A program made the translations under genes and the position numbers. Under the pieces are notes generated by a model. That model worked only from the letters and a program-made list of their open reading frames with translations. It was not told where the DNA came from and searched no databases. Positions 8,389 to 16,746 of a stretch of DNA of 46,872 bases are shown piece by piece. Numbering within the stretch: position 1 is the first letter of the stretch; each line of letters begins with the position of its first letter. This DNA is from Desulfobacterales bacterium (GTDB taxonomy: Bacteria; Desulfobacterota; Desulfobacteria; Desulfobacterales; SpSt-501): the NCBI GenBank assembly GCA_030834695.1, contig JAUQXK010000082.1:1-46872 (forward strand), written 5' to 3'.

Positions 8389-9012
8389 TTGGCTGAAATT
8401 AAGCTATTTGACCCGTTTAGATTTTTCTTGAGTAGCCTGAGCGGTTTTTTTTCACAACCCAATTACTTCAGGTTCAGTTTGAAAAAGCAGTTCCTCCTGC
8501 CAAACTGGAGCATCGCTCAGTATTTTTTTACGGAGGATTGCGCCAGCGACCTTGTTCAGAAATTAGACCGATTTGCCAATCCTTGTTGTTTATGTTCACC
8601 GATGATAGGAAAGAAATGGCAAGAGATGGGTCGGATTGTTCATATACTTGATATTGACGAAAGGCTAGACTTTTTGCCGGGTTTTAGAAAGTTCGACATC
8701 ACGAGGCCGGAACCTCTAAGTGACATTTTCGATGTCATCATTGTAGATCCCCCCCTGGATCTATCGCTTGAGGTGGTTTTGGATGCGGTCAATATGGTCA
8801 CCAGAAAAAAATATGATACAAAGTTGGCGATTCTTCATGAAGCGAAGACAGCTGATTGCTTGTTAAAGCACTTTGAGGCTTACGGGTTATCACCCACCTA
8901 TTACAATCCGGTATATTGCCATGTGAGGAAATCGGCCCGACATCAATTCATGTTTTACGCCAATTTCGAATTCAGTTCCGGAAACAATGGCGGAAGTGAG
9001 TTTGGGGATTGA
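8389..9012 (+). CDS. N6-adenine/EEF1A-lysine methyltransferase-like protein
   Basis: 207 residues starting at TTG 8389, supported by GGAGGAG seven bases upstream. The sequence follows the pattern of the small Rossmann methyltransferases once called N6-adenine methyltransferase-like and shown in eukaryotes to methylate elongation factor lysines: NWSIAQYFFTEDCA near the start, CCLCSPMIGKKW, LDIDERLDF, then IIVDPPLDL in place of the usual DPPF. The DPPL motif is an NPPF-type catalytic signature for N-methylation. The AdoMet site is less canonical, as in that family. Bacterial members are little studied. The substrate could be protein or nucleic acid. Its position after the GNAT and FemAB-like genes suggests co-expression. 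Confidence 0.55.
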   Translation: MAEIKLFDPFRFFLSSLSGFFSQPNYFRFSLKKQFLLPNWSIAQYFFTEDCASDLVQKLDRFANPCCLCSPMIGKKWQEMGRIVHILDIDERLDFLPGFRKFDITRPEPLSDIFDVIIVDPPLDLSLEVVLDAVNMVTRKKYDTKLAILHEAKTADCLLKHFEAYGLSPTYYNPVYCHVRKSARHQFMFYANFEFSSGNNGGSEFGD

Positions 9013-9303
9013 CCTAAACGGGCCGGAACTATATCAAACGAAAATCGCTTTACTCAAAACAAATGATACTGACAGCTGTACGTAATTTCTCGTCTAATCC
9101 ATCAGCTACAGATAATTGAACAATATTTCACGAAACTGTTCGTTTGAATTGTGCCAGCGCAGGTCATGGTTATTCCCAAGCCTTAATCCGGCTGAGCACC
9201 TGCAGTTGGCGCAGGTTCCACCCCCGAAGCGATCCCGGTTGTTCCAATATTTTTTGCGGAAGAACGTTCGGTTCAGGCCAGGTGTTTGATTGGACTGCCC
9301 TGC

Positions 9304-9317
9304 TTGACTTAGGTCAA
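9304..9317. promoter_or_regulatory. FNR/HcpR-like palindromic site upstream of hdrC
   Basis: TTGAC-TTAG-GTCAA is a perfect palindrome of the CRP/FNR-family type, close to the TTGAC-N4-GTCAA form described for HcpR in sulfate reducers. It lies 37 bases before the hdrC start codon. The rest of the 340-base spacer (9013-9353) shows no gene. Confidence 0.5.
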
Positions 9318-9353
9318 AGCCTCCTTTGATGCCGTCTGCTAAATTGCCGCCTC

Positions 9354-9944
9354 ATGGAATCGACCGATACCATCCGCATTGAGGCTTCCTCGGGGCCGGC
9401 TCATCGCGATGTCATCTCCAAAGTTGTCGAGCGCTCCGGCACCGATATCCGCCGTTGTTTCCACTGTCAGAGCTGCGGCGGCGGCTGCCCGGTGTCTCAG
9501 GCGATGACCTACCGGCCCAACGGCGTTATCCGGCTGCTCCAGCTGGGGCGCGTGCAGGAAGCCCTCCAATCGTCGGACATCTGGTTTTGCATCGGCTGCA
9601 ACACTTGCTCAATGGCCTGTCCCCAGGCGATCGACATCGCCGCGTTCATGGACGTCATGCGCCAGATAGCTTTGGAAGAAGGCGTGCCGCCCGCCGAGCC
9701 CGACATCCTGGCTTTTCACCGGGAGGTCGTGGGCTCCATCCACAAATACGGGCGCACGCACAAGCTGGAAATCATGATGCGGTACAAGCTCCGCCAGCTC
9801 GACATGTTCTCCGATCTCGACCTGGGGCTGAAAATGCTGGCCAAGCGCAAGCTGGACCTCCTGCCGTCGAAAATCGCCGACCAGCGGGTCATGAAACGAA
9901 TCTTTGAAGTCTGCGGAGGGGCCAATCATGGCGGCGGTCGTTGA
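9354..9944 (+). CDS. hdrC: Heterodisulfide reductase subunit C-like iron-sulfur protein
   Basis: 196 residues with two tetracysteine motifs, CFHCQSCGGGCP (about residue 35) and CIGCNTCSMACP (about residue 83), each expected to bind a [4Fe-4S] cluster. The helical remainder is typical of HdrC. HdrC passes electrons to the CCG-domain subunit HdrB, encoded next with a 17-base overlap. No HdrA, hydrogenase or FlxABCD genes are adjacent, so the electron donor is not visible. In sulfate-reducing and syntrophic bacteria, HdrBC modules link cytoplasmic thiol/disulfide or ferredoxin/NADH pools. An FNR/HcpR-like palindrome upstream suggests redox-responsive control. The ribosome site is weak. Confidence 0.88.
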   Translation: MESTDTIRIEASSGPAHRDVISKVVERSGTDIRRCFHCQSCGGGCPVSQAMTYRPNGVIRLLQLGRVQEALQSSDIWFCIGCNTCSMACPQAIDIAAFMDVMRQIALEEGVPPAEPDILAFHREVVGSIHKYGRTHKLEIMMRYKLRQLDMFSDLDLGLKMLAKRKLDLLPSKIADQRVMKRIFEVCGGANHGGGR

Positions 9945-10803
9945 AGGGATGGAATTTTCTTATTTTCCGGGATGTTCGCTCGCCACCTCGGCCAAGGAAA
10001 ACAACCGGTCCCTGTTCAAGGTGTGCCAAAAGCTGGGCGTCAACCTGGTCGAACTGGAAGACTGGAACTGCTGCGGGTCTTCCTCCACCCACAGCATCAA
10101 CTCGGAGCTGGCCTTTCATTTCGCCTGCCGCAATCTCTCGCTAGCTCCGGCTGGCCGGCCGCTGTTGGTCGCCTGCCCCAGCTGCATGCTGCGGCTCCGG
10201 CAGGCTCAGCTTCACCTGCAGGAAGACGCCGAGGCCCGGAGAGTTTATGAGCGAATGTGGGGCCGGCCGGTTGACTCCAACCTGACCATCATCCATTTTT
10301 TCGAGCTCCTCGACAACGGCTTCGGGGCAGGCTCGAATCCCGATTTTCAGGCCTCCCTGAAAGGCCTGCGGTTCGCCCCCTATTATGGCTGCATGCTCAC
10401 CCGGCCGCCGGCGATGCGGCATGAAAAGCAATATCACGGGTTGATGGAAAAAATTCTCGGCTCTTTCGGGGCGGAGCCCCTCGTGTGGGGGCATCCGTCC
10501 CGCTGCTGCGGGACGTTTTTATCGGTGGCCAAGCCGGCGGTGGTCACCCCCATGGTCAATCAAATCATCCAGGGGGCTGTCGACGTCAAGGCCGACTGCA
10601 TCATCACGGCCTGCGCCATGTGTCACTTGAACCTGGAGATCCGCTGTTCCTTGAAAACGCAGCTGCCCATCTTTCACTTCTCAGAGATCCTGTCCGTCGC
10701 CTTGGGTATGGGGATTAGGAAGTCCTGGCTGAAGCGGCACCTGGTGGATCCTCTGCCGCTGCTGAAAGCCAAAGGATTTTTGGAAAAGACGGCGGCCGGC
10801 TGA
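9928..10803 (+). CDS. hdrB: Heterodisulfide reductase subunit B-like CCG-domain protein
   Basis: 291 residues from ATG 9928, chosen because GGAGGGG precedes it; a TTG at 9904 would extend it. Two CCG domains are visible: FPGCSL...WNCCGSSS...ACPSC in the N-terminal half and YYGCML...SRCCGTF...ACAMC in the C-terminal half. In characterised HdrB these cysteines hold two noncubane [4Fe-4S] clusters that reduce disulfides. The overlap with hdrC implies translational coupling and a stable HdrBC pair in the cytoplasm. The physiological disulfide or partner is unknown here. Confidence 0.88.
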   Translation: MAAVVEGMEFSYFPGCSLATSAKENNRSLFKVCQKLGVNLVELEDWNCCGSSSTHSINSELAFHFACRNLSLAPAGRPLLVACPSCMLRLRQAQLHLQEDAEARRVYERMWGRPVDSNLTIIHFFELLDNGFGAGSNPDFQASLKGLRFAPYYGCMLTRPPAMRHEKQYHGLMEKILGSFGAEPLVWGHPSRCCGTFLSVAKPAVVTPMVNQIIQGAVDVKADCIITACAMCHLNLEIRCSLKTQLPIFHFSEILSVALGMGIRKSWLKRHLVDPLPLLKAKGFLEKTAAG

Positions 10804-10948
10804 AGCCGCTCGCCGTCTTTTGTCGGCTCCGCCGGGGTCTTGCCACTGCCTCCATTGAGTCCACTTTGAAGTTGATATGGCATGGGAATTTTGCCATATT
10901 ATTTAACTTGGGCGTTTTTCCTGTCGGCCATCCCAGGAAGTCGATCTA

Positions 10949-10995
10949 AAAATCCCCCCAACCCCTTTTGTCAAAGGGGGCGAAGGGGAATTTCG
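10949..10995. repeat. C/G-tract inverted repeat before argS
   Basis: A run of CCCCCC-AACCCC-TTTTGTCAAAGGGGGCGAAGGGG forms CCCCTTTTG/CAAAGGGG arms. Such CCCTTT/AAAGGG spacers are common dispersed repeats in environmental proteobacteria. It lies about 50 bases upstream of argS. No other feature was seen in the 10804-11046 spacer. Confidence 0.5.
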
Positions 10996-11046
10996 TTCCA
11001 CGTGGGATGGCGCAAAACAGCATAACCTGCTTTTTAGGAAGCTTCC

Positions 11047-12813
11047 ATGTCCATAGAGATTCTGAAAACCCATGTCCTGGACCGCCTTGCGGAGGCCGGC
11101 CGGAGGACCTTCGGCCAGGCCGCGGAGGGGGTCGAGATCGTTTTTCCGCCAGACCTGCAGCTGGGGCACTTTGCCGTGGGCTGCTTTCCACTGTCCAAGC
11201 AGCTGCGCAAGAGCCCCGCAGAAATCGCCAAGACGCTCGCTGCCGCCATATCCGCCGACGAGGTGATCGAATCGGCCGCCGCGGCCGGGCCCTATATCAA
11301 TTTCAGACTCGCCAATCGGGTTTTCTTTGGCGGCGTCATTGATGCCATCCTCGCGGCCGGCGACCGATACGGCGATTCGCCCGTGGGGCGGAATCGGCGC
11401 GTGATGGTCGAGTACCTCTCGCCCAACACCAACAAACCCCTGCATCTGGGGCACCTGCGCAATGCCGCTCTGGGTATCTCCGTGTCGCGGATGCTCGAAG
11501 CCACCGGCCACCGGCTGGTCAAATCCATCCTGATCAACGACCGCGGGGTCCACATCTGCAAGAGCATGCTCGCCTGGGAGCGCTTTGGCAACGGTGCCAC
11601 CCCGGCGTCGGAAGGCGTGAAGGGCGATCATTTCGTCGGCAAATGGTACGTGCGCTACGCCATCGAATCCGAAAAAGACCCGTCCCTCGAGAAGAGCATC
11701 CAGGACATGCTCAAGCGTTGGGAAGAAGGCGATCCGAAAACAATTGAACTCTGGAAGCGCATGAACCAATGGGTCTATGACGGCTTTGCCGAGACCTACC
11801 GGCGGTTCGGGATGGATTTCGACGTCTTTTATTACGAGTCGGACACCTACAAGCTCGGCAAGGATGTCATCGGCGAAGGAATGGGAAAAGGCGTCTTCGC
11901 CCGGGACGAGCGCGGCAACACCGTTTACCATCTGCCGGAGAAGCAGTTCGGCCTCGAAAAGAACGGGGCGTCCAAGAAGGTCACCGTTCTGCGGCCCGAC
12001 GGGACGAGCCTTTACATCACCCAGGACATCGGCACGGCGATCCTCAAAGTCACCCAGCACAACTTGGATTCATCGATCTACGTGGTCGGAAGCGAGCAGG
12101 AGCACCACTTCAAATGTCTCTTTTCGATGCTGGGAGCGCTGGGGTACGCCTGGGCTTCGAACTGCTATCATCTTTCCTACGGCATGGTCTACCTGCCGGA
12201 AGGAAAAATGAAATCAAGAGAAGGCAAGGTGGTGGACGCCGACGACCTGATAGCCGGGATGGTGGAGCTGGCGGAGGAGGAAATCCGGCGGCGCGATCCC
12301 GAACACAAACTCTCCGATGGCGAGATCCGGCAGCGCGCGGCGGTCATCGGCACCGGCGCGGTCAAGTACTACCTGCTGAGGGTGCGCCCCACCCAGAGCA
12401 TCAATTTCGACCCGGCCGAGTCCATCTCCTTCGACGGGTTCACCGGGCCTTACTGCCAGTATGCTTACGCCCGGATCTTCGGCATCCTTGAGAAGGCCGG
12501 CCAGCGCGGAATGGAGGGCGGGTCGGCTGATTTGGCTCTGCTTGGCAACATCGAGGAGCTGCTGCTGCTCAAGATGCTGATCCAGTTCCCCGAGGAGGTG
12601 GCCAGCGGCGTCGCCGAGTACAATCCCTCGCGGGTAGCCGTGCACGTCTTCAACACGGCCAAGGCCTTCAACCAGTTCTACAACAAGCACGCCGTCCTTC
12701 AGGCCGGCAGCAGCGAACTCACCGCCGCCCGCCTGGCTCTGATCAGGGCGACAGCGGCGGTTTTGAAGCGGGGGCTGAACCTGTTGGGGATCGACGTGCT
12801 GGAGAATATGTGA
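11047..12813 (+). CDS. argS: Arginyl-tRNA synthetase
   Basis: 588 residues, a normal class I ArgRS length. It charges tRNA-Arg with arginine. Visible features: the N-terminal Add-1 domain, the HIGH-type signature in SPNTNKPLHLGHLRN, a substrate motif LINDRGVHICKS, the KMSKS-equivalent GKMKSREGKVV, and a C-terminal DALR anticodon-binding domain (FNTAKAFNQFYNKH). ATG 11047 gives the expected N-terminus. It is followed by an argB-like kinase after a spacer with inverted word repeats, so arginine synthesis and use genes lie close together here and again at 35.5-42.1 kb. Confidence 0.97.
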   Translation: MSIEILKTHVLDRLAEAGRRTFGQAAEGVEIVFPPDLQLGHFAVGCFPLSKQLRKSPAEIAKTLAAAISADEVIESAAAAGPYINFRLANRVFFGGVIDAILAAGDRYGDSPVGRNRRVMVEYLSPNTNKPLHLGHLRNAALGISVSRMLEATGHRLVKSILINDRGVHICKSMLAWERFGNGATPASEGVKGDHFVGKWYVRYAIESEKDPSLEKSIQDMLKRWEEGDPKTIELWKRMNQWVYDGFAETYRRFGMDFDVFYYESDTYKLGKDVIGEGMGKGVFARDERGNTVYHLPEKQFGLEKNGASKKVTVLRPDGTSLYITQDIGTAILKVTQHNLDSSIYVVGSEQEHHFKCLFSMLGALGYAWASNCYHLSYGMVYLPEGKMKSREGKVVDADDLIAGMVELAEEEIRRRDPEHKLSDGEIRQRAAVIGTGAVKYYLLRVRPTQSINFDPAESISFDGFTGPYCQYAYARIFGILEKAGQRGMEGGSADLALLGNIEELLLLKMLIQFPEEVASGVAEYNPSRVAVHVFNTAKAFNQFYNKHAVLQAGSSELTAARLALIRATAAVLKRGLNLLGIDVLENM

Positions 12814-12831
12814 AAACGTTTTAAGTGCTAT

Positions 12832-12889
12832 GTGTTAAGTTTTAAGCAAAAAAACCAGTTGCTATTTTTTTCTTCTTTTTGCTTAACAC
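12832..12889. repeat. Inverted word-repeat spacer between argS and argB
   Basis: Iterated words GTGTTAAG and GTTTTAAGCAAAAA are followed, about 25 bases later, by the inverted copy TTTTTGCTTAACAC. The spacer can form a long hairpin in the 5' region of argB, which lacks a visible ribosome site. Confidence 0.55.
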
Positions 12890-12920
12890 TCTAAACTTCA
12901 AACCCCAATCCATTCGTACT

Positions 12921-13703
12921 ATGAAATCGCGGATATTAATCAAAATCGGTGGGCGGGCTTTTGAGGGTGAAGACGGATTCAGGGAACTGTCCGAAGCGAT
13001 CACACAGAACCCCGAAGCGGAAGTCATCATCGTTCACGGCGGCGGGGCCGAGATTTCTCAGGCCCTAAAGGCCGCCGGCCGCGAGACGGTTTTCGTGGAC
13101 GGCATGCGGGTGACCCAAGCCGAGGACATCGCGATCGTCGAGGCGGTGCTTTCCAGCACCGTCAACGAGCGCATTGCCGCCTGGCTTTCGCAAAACGGAG
13201 TCGTTTGCTGCCGGATGTCCGGCAAGACCCGGGGACTCTTGATCGCCGAGCCGCTGTTGACCCGCGGCGGCAGAAGCATGGGGTTCGTCGGCAAGGTGGT
13301 GGAAGTCAACCCCGCCGCTGTGCTGGATGCCCTGGCGGAGAAGGAAGTTCCGGTGGTTTCCCCCATCTCCGGCGACGCCGACGGGCAAAGCTACAACGTG
13401 AACGCGGACAGCGCGGCCGCCGCTTTGGCCGCGGCCGCCGGCTGCACCGACCTGGTTTTCATCACCGATGTGCCCGGTGTCATGGTCGGCCAGAAAATCT
13501 TGGCCAGGCTCACGGTGGACGAGGCTAGAGACCTGATCGCCGACGGCACCATCACCGGCGGCATGGTGGCCAAGATGGAGTCGGTGTTCGAGGCCCTTGC
13601 CGGCCGGGTGCCGCACGTTCACGTGATCCAGTGGCAGGGCCCCGGGACGTTGCCGCGCATCATCCGGCGAGAGCAAATCCCCGGCACCAGCTTCCACGCC
13701 TGA
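12921..13703 (+). CDS. argB: Acetylglutamate kinase-like protein
   Basis: 260 residues of the amino acid kinase family. Motifs: KIGG near the N-terminus (phosphate-binding Lys), VIIVHGGGAEIS, SYNVNADSAAAALA, FITDVPGVM and ITGGMVAKM, all characteristic of N-acetyl-L-glutamate kinase. ATG 12921 is taken as the start because KSRILIKIGG is the normal beginning; upstream bases show no ribosome site. ArgB makes N-acetylglutamyl phosphate, the second step of arginine synthesis. It is slightly short compared with common ArgB and lacks the N-terminal helix tied to arginine inhibition in the hexameric form, so it may be less feedback sensitive. A LysZ-type kinase is an alternative. Confidence 0.85.
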   Translation: MKSRILIKIGGRAFEGEDGFRELSEAITQNPEAEVIIVHGGGAEISQALKAAGRETVFVDGMRVTQAEDIAIVEAVLSSTVNERIAAWLSQNGVVCCRMSGKTRGLLIAEPLLTRGGRSMGFVGKVVEVNPAAVLDALAEKEVPVVSPISGDADGQSYNVNADSAAAALAAAAGCTDLVFITDVPGVMVGQKILARLTVDEARDLIADGTITGGMVAKMESVFEALAGRVPHVHVIQWQGPGTLPRIIRREQIPGTSFHA

Positions 13704-13801
13704 CTCCATCCATTACGGCGTCCGGGAACTTCTTGCCTTCAAGACTTTCAAGCCGTTGACTTATTCGGAGCTCTAGAATAAAAGAGCCCCAACTTATCAG
13801 G

Positions 13802-13812
13802 TTGTCTGACAA
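13802..13812. promoter_or_regulatory. FadR/GntR-type operator upstream of the TRAP operon
   Basis: TTGTCTGACAA is a perfect palindrome that matches the FadR-subfamily operator form TNGTNNNACNA. It lies 86 bases upstream of dctP. The likely binder is the FadR-type regulator encoded at 17837-18601. This is an inference from motif and context. Confidence 0.5.
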
Positions 13813-13897
13813 ATTTAAGTGCGATGGGCAAATCTGGGCAATTAGAGACGTTGGTGCATTCAATCTTTTCAAGTTACCATCAAAAGAGGAGGATGCC

Positions 13898-14926
13898 ATG
13901 TCGACGCTTAGCAGGACCTTGCATTGCAGATGGGCGATCATTTTTCCAATTGTTTTTTTATGTTGTTTCAATATCAACCCTCCTTCGGCCATGGCCCAAA
14001 CCATCGAACTAAAATTGGGCTTTGTGACCGCCGCGAGCGAGACAGATCCTTATTATATCTCTTCCAAGAAGTTTGCCGAGCTGGTCGATAGCTACACCAA
14101 GGGCAAATACAAGGTTAATCTTTTCCCAAGCGGCCAGCTGGGAAACGAAAGCGAGATGATCAAGAACCTGACCATGGGCACCATGGATTTCGGTCTCATC
14201 ACCAATGCGCCGGTCGGGTCGTTTGTGAATGCGTTCATGGTGTTCGACCTGCCGTTCATTTTTCCGAGCGCGGAGGTGGCCCACAAGGTCCTGGACGGCG
14301 AGACCGGCCAAATGCTCCTATCAAAACTCGACAAGCTCCAGATCGTAGGCCTGGGATATTCGGAAGGCGGGTTCCGCCACATGATCAACAACGTCAAACC
14401 CATCACCACCCCGGAGGACACCAAGGGCATCAAGTTCCGGGTGATGACGACACCGATTTACATCGGCCTGTTCCAGTCCCTGGGTTCGAACGCGGTTCCG
14501 ATGCCCTGGGGAGAGGTATTCACCGCCGTCCAGCAGAAGGTCATCGACGGCCTGGAAATCCCCATTCCCGTGATCTACGCCAATAAATATCATGAGGTGG
14601 CCAAGTACCTCTCGCTGACCGGCCACACCTATTCTCCGCTGATTTTCATGTGCTCGGAGCAGCGCTGGAAGAAATTCACGGCAGAAGAAAAAGACCTTGT
14701 CAAAAAAGCGGCGGCCGAGGCCTCGGCGTTCAACCGCAACGCCCTGAAGGGCATCAATGCGGACATTCTGAAAAAACTCGCTGCCGCGGGGATGGTCGTG
14801 AACGAAATCTCCAACAAGACGCCGTTCCAGGACGCCGTCAAACCCATGTATACCAAATTTGAAGGCGAGATCGGCAAGGATGTTCTCAACGCCGTCGTCA
14901 AGGCGCGCGACGCCGCATCGAAGTAG
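13898..14926 (+). CDS. TRAP transporter solute-binding protein (DctP family)
   Basis: 342 residues from ATG 13898, preceded by GAGGAGG. The signal peptide ends near AMA-QTI. The mature protein has the DctP/TAXI-type layout: KFAELVDSYTKGKYKVNLFPSGQLGNESEMIKNLTMGTMDFG, and later GIKFRVMTTPIY with the conserved Arg that anchors a ligand carboxylate, followed by FTAVQQKVIDGLEIP. It binds an organic acid in the periplasm and delivers it to the small and large membrane subunits encoded directly downstream. Linked genes for a 2-hydroxyacid-type dehydrogenase suggest a hydroxy- or dicarboxylic acid, but the ligand cannot be read from sequence. Confidence 0.93.
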   Translation: MSTLSRTLHCRWAIIFPIVFLCCFNINPPSAMAQTIELKLGFVTAASETDPYYISSKKFAELVDSYTKGKYKVNLFPSGQLGNESEMIKNLTMGTMDFGLITNAPVGSFVNAFMVFDLPFIFPSAEVAHKVLDGETGQMLLSKLDKLQIVGLGYSEGGFRHMINNVKPITTPEDTKGIKFRVMTTPIYIGLFQSLGSNAVPMPWGEVFTAVQQKVIDGLEIPIPVIYANKYHEVAKYLSLTGHTYSPLIFMCSEQRWKKFTAEEKDLVKKAAAEASAFNRNALKGINADILKKLAAAGMVVNEISNKTPFQDAVKPMYTKFEGEIGKDVLNAVVKARDAASK

Positions 14927-14952
14927 GCGGTGAGAAGGCAGGAAGAGCCGAG

Positions 14953-15441
14953 ATGATGGGCGCGTTCGATAAGTTCTTGAACAAGGTTCTCGTTTTTTTC
15001 GTTTTCGTTCAAGGAATGGGGCTGGTCATCCTGATCGGGATCGAGGTTCTGTTCCGGTATGCGCTGGCGAATGCCCTCTCCTGGCCCGAGGAGGTCGCCG
15101 GCATCCTGTTCACCTGGTTCACGCTGATCGGGACGGTGCTCGTAACCCGCAGCGGCGAGCACATCGAATTCAGCTCCCTTCTGGTAAGGCTGCCGCCCGG
15201 CGTGAATAAAGCGGTGGGCGTGTTCAATCAGCTAATCATCGGCGCCTTTGCGGTGTTCATGGTGATCTACGGCTACAACTATGCGATGATGTTCACCTTC
15301 GAGAAAACACCCGCAGCCGGGATCAACCTGCTCTGGCTGAACTTCGCCCTGCCCGTCAACGGCCTGCTTATCCTGCTTTACGCATTGTGGAACATCCTGA
15401 AAATCATCACACGCGGCCCTGCGGAGGCGGGCAACTCATGA
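14953..15441 (+). CDS. TRAP transporter small membrane subunit (DctQ family)
   Basis: 162 residues with four predicted membrane helices. It carries the DctQ hallmarks: FRYALANALSWPEEVAGILFTWFTLIGT with the conserved Arg-Tyr and Trp-x-Glu-Glu, followed by an E-H-I-E-F/S motif in the second loop. Two ATGs (14953, 14956) overlap at the start. The stop overlaps the start of the large subunit by an ATGA, implying coupled translation. With DctM it forms the sodium-driven transporter in the cytoplasmic membrane. Confidence 0.92.
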   Translation: MMGAFDKFLNKVLVFFVFVQGMGLVILIGIEVLFRYALANALSWPEEVAGILFTWFTLIGTVLVTRSGEHIEFSSLLVRLPPGVNKAVGVFNQLIIGAFAVFMVIYGYNYAMMFTFEKTPAAGINLLWLNFALPVNGLLILLYALWNILKIITRGPAEAGNS

Positions 15442-16730
15442 CCCCCGGGGTTCTCGCCATCCTGCTTCTGATCCTGTTCGCCGTGCTGATCGCAACGGGA
15501 CTGCCGGTGGCGTTTTCATTAGGAGCCGCCGGGATTGTCGGCCTGATCATCGAGGGCCAGAACCTCATGATCTTCGCCCAGACGCTCATCAGCGGCATCA
15601 ACAACTTTCCCTACCTCGCCATTCCCTTTTTCATTCTCCTGGGGATGGTCATGGAAAAATCAGCGATCTCGAGGCCATTGGTCGAACTCGGCGATGAACT
15701 GGTAGGTTTCCTGCCCGGCGGATTGGCGATGGCTACGGTCTTCGCCTGCGCAATCTTCGCGGCCATTTCGGGTTCGGGGCCGGCGACGGTGGCAGCTATC
15801 GGATCGATCACCGTTCCGGAGATGATCCGCAAAGGATACTCCAAGCGGTTTGCTGTCGGCATCGCCGCTTCAGCCGGCGCGCTGGGTCCCATCATCCCTC
15901 CCAGCATCCCCTTCATCATCTACGGCGTTTCCGTAGAGGAATCCATCGCCAAGCTCTTCCTGGGCGGCCTGGGGGCCGGACTGCTGATCGCGTTTTTCTT
16001 CATGGGGCTGAGCTTTGTAAAGGCCAAATTCGAAAAGGTCCCTCTGTCCCAAAAAAGACCTTCGGCGGCCCGGATTCTGAGAGCCTTCTGGGCGGCCCGG
16101 CTCTCTCTCATCGCGCCGTTCGTCGTTCTGGGCGGGATCTATGCCGGCATTTTCACGCCGACCGAGGCCGGCGGCATCGGCAGCATTTATGTTATCCTGG
16201 CGGGCCTTTTCATCACGCGCTCGCTCACGATCCGCGGCCTCTACGAGTGTTTTGAGAAAACCGCCAAGACGTCGGCCATGATCATGTTTGTCATCGGCGT
16301 GGCCTATCTCTTCGCCTGGATCATGGCGTCCTGGAGCATCCCCCAGATCGCTGCCAGCACGATTGTCCGTTTTGCCGAGAGCCCCATTGTTTTTCTGCTT
16401 TTCGTCAACATTCTGTTTCTGTTGATCGGGTCCGGTCTCGACACACCTGCGGCGATCGTGATCCTGGCGCCGATCCTGCACCCCGTGGCATTAAAGCTGG
16501 GAATCGATCCGATCCATTTCGGGACGGTGGTCGTCGTCAACTTCGTCATCGGCTACATCACGCCGCCAATCGCCTACAACATCTTCGTTGCCAAGAACCT
16601 GGCGGACATCAGCATGGACGAGGCCTCTATCGCCTGCATCCCTTTTTTCATCACCGCGCTGCTGGCGCTGGTCCTCATCACCTATGTGCCGGCCATATCC
16701 CTTTTCTTCCCGCGCCTGTTCATGGGATAG
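15438..16730 (+). CDS. TRAP transporter large membrane subunit (DctM family)
   Basis: 430 residues from ATG 15438, overlapping the dctQ stop. A longer in-frame start exists at 15387 but lies inside dctQ and lacks the hydrophobic start. It has about twelve membrane segments and the family motifs NFPYLAIPFFILLG, SGSGPATVAAIGSITVPEM, GALGPIIPPSIPFIIYG and FTPTEAGGIGSIY. DctM forms the sodium-coupled elevator of TRAP importers. It sits in the operon dctP-dctQ-dctM followed by a hydrolase gene 16 bases away. Confidence 0.95.
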   Translation: MTPGVLAILLLILFAVLIATGLPVAFSLGAAGIVGLIIEGQNLMIFAQTLISGINNFPYLAIPFFILLGMVMEKSAISRPLVELGDELVGFLPGGLAMATVFACAIFAAISGSGPATVAAIGSITVPEMIRKGYSKRFAVGIAASAGALGPIIPPSIPFIIYGVSVEESIAKLFLGGLGAGLLIAFFFMGLSFVKAKFEKVPLSQKRPSAARILRAFWAARLSLIAPFVVLGGIYAGIFTPTEAGGIGSIYVILAGLFITRSLTIRGLYECFEKTAKTSAMIMFVIGVAYLFAWIMASWSIPQIAASTIVRFAESPIVFLLFVNILFLLIGSGLDTPAAIVILAPILHPVALKLGIDPIHFGTVVVVNFVIGYITPPIAYNIFVAKNLADISMDEASIACIPFFITALLALVLITYVPAISLFFPRLFMG

Positions 16731-16746
16731 CCGGAGCGGAGTCTAT

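Noticed and set aside
10903-12060. A 385-codon minus-strand frame
   Set aside because: Antisense to argS, no domain or ribosome site.
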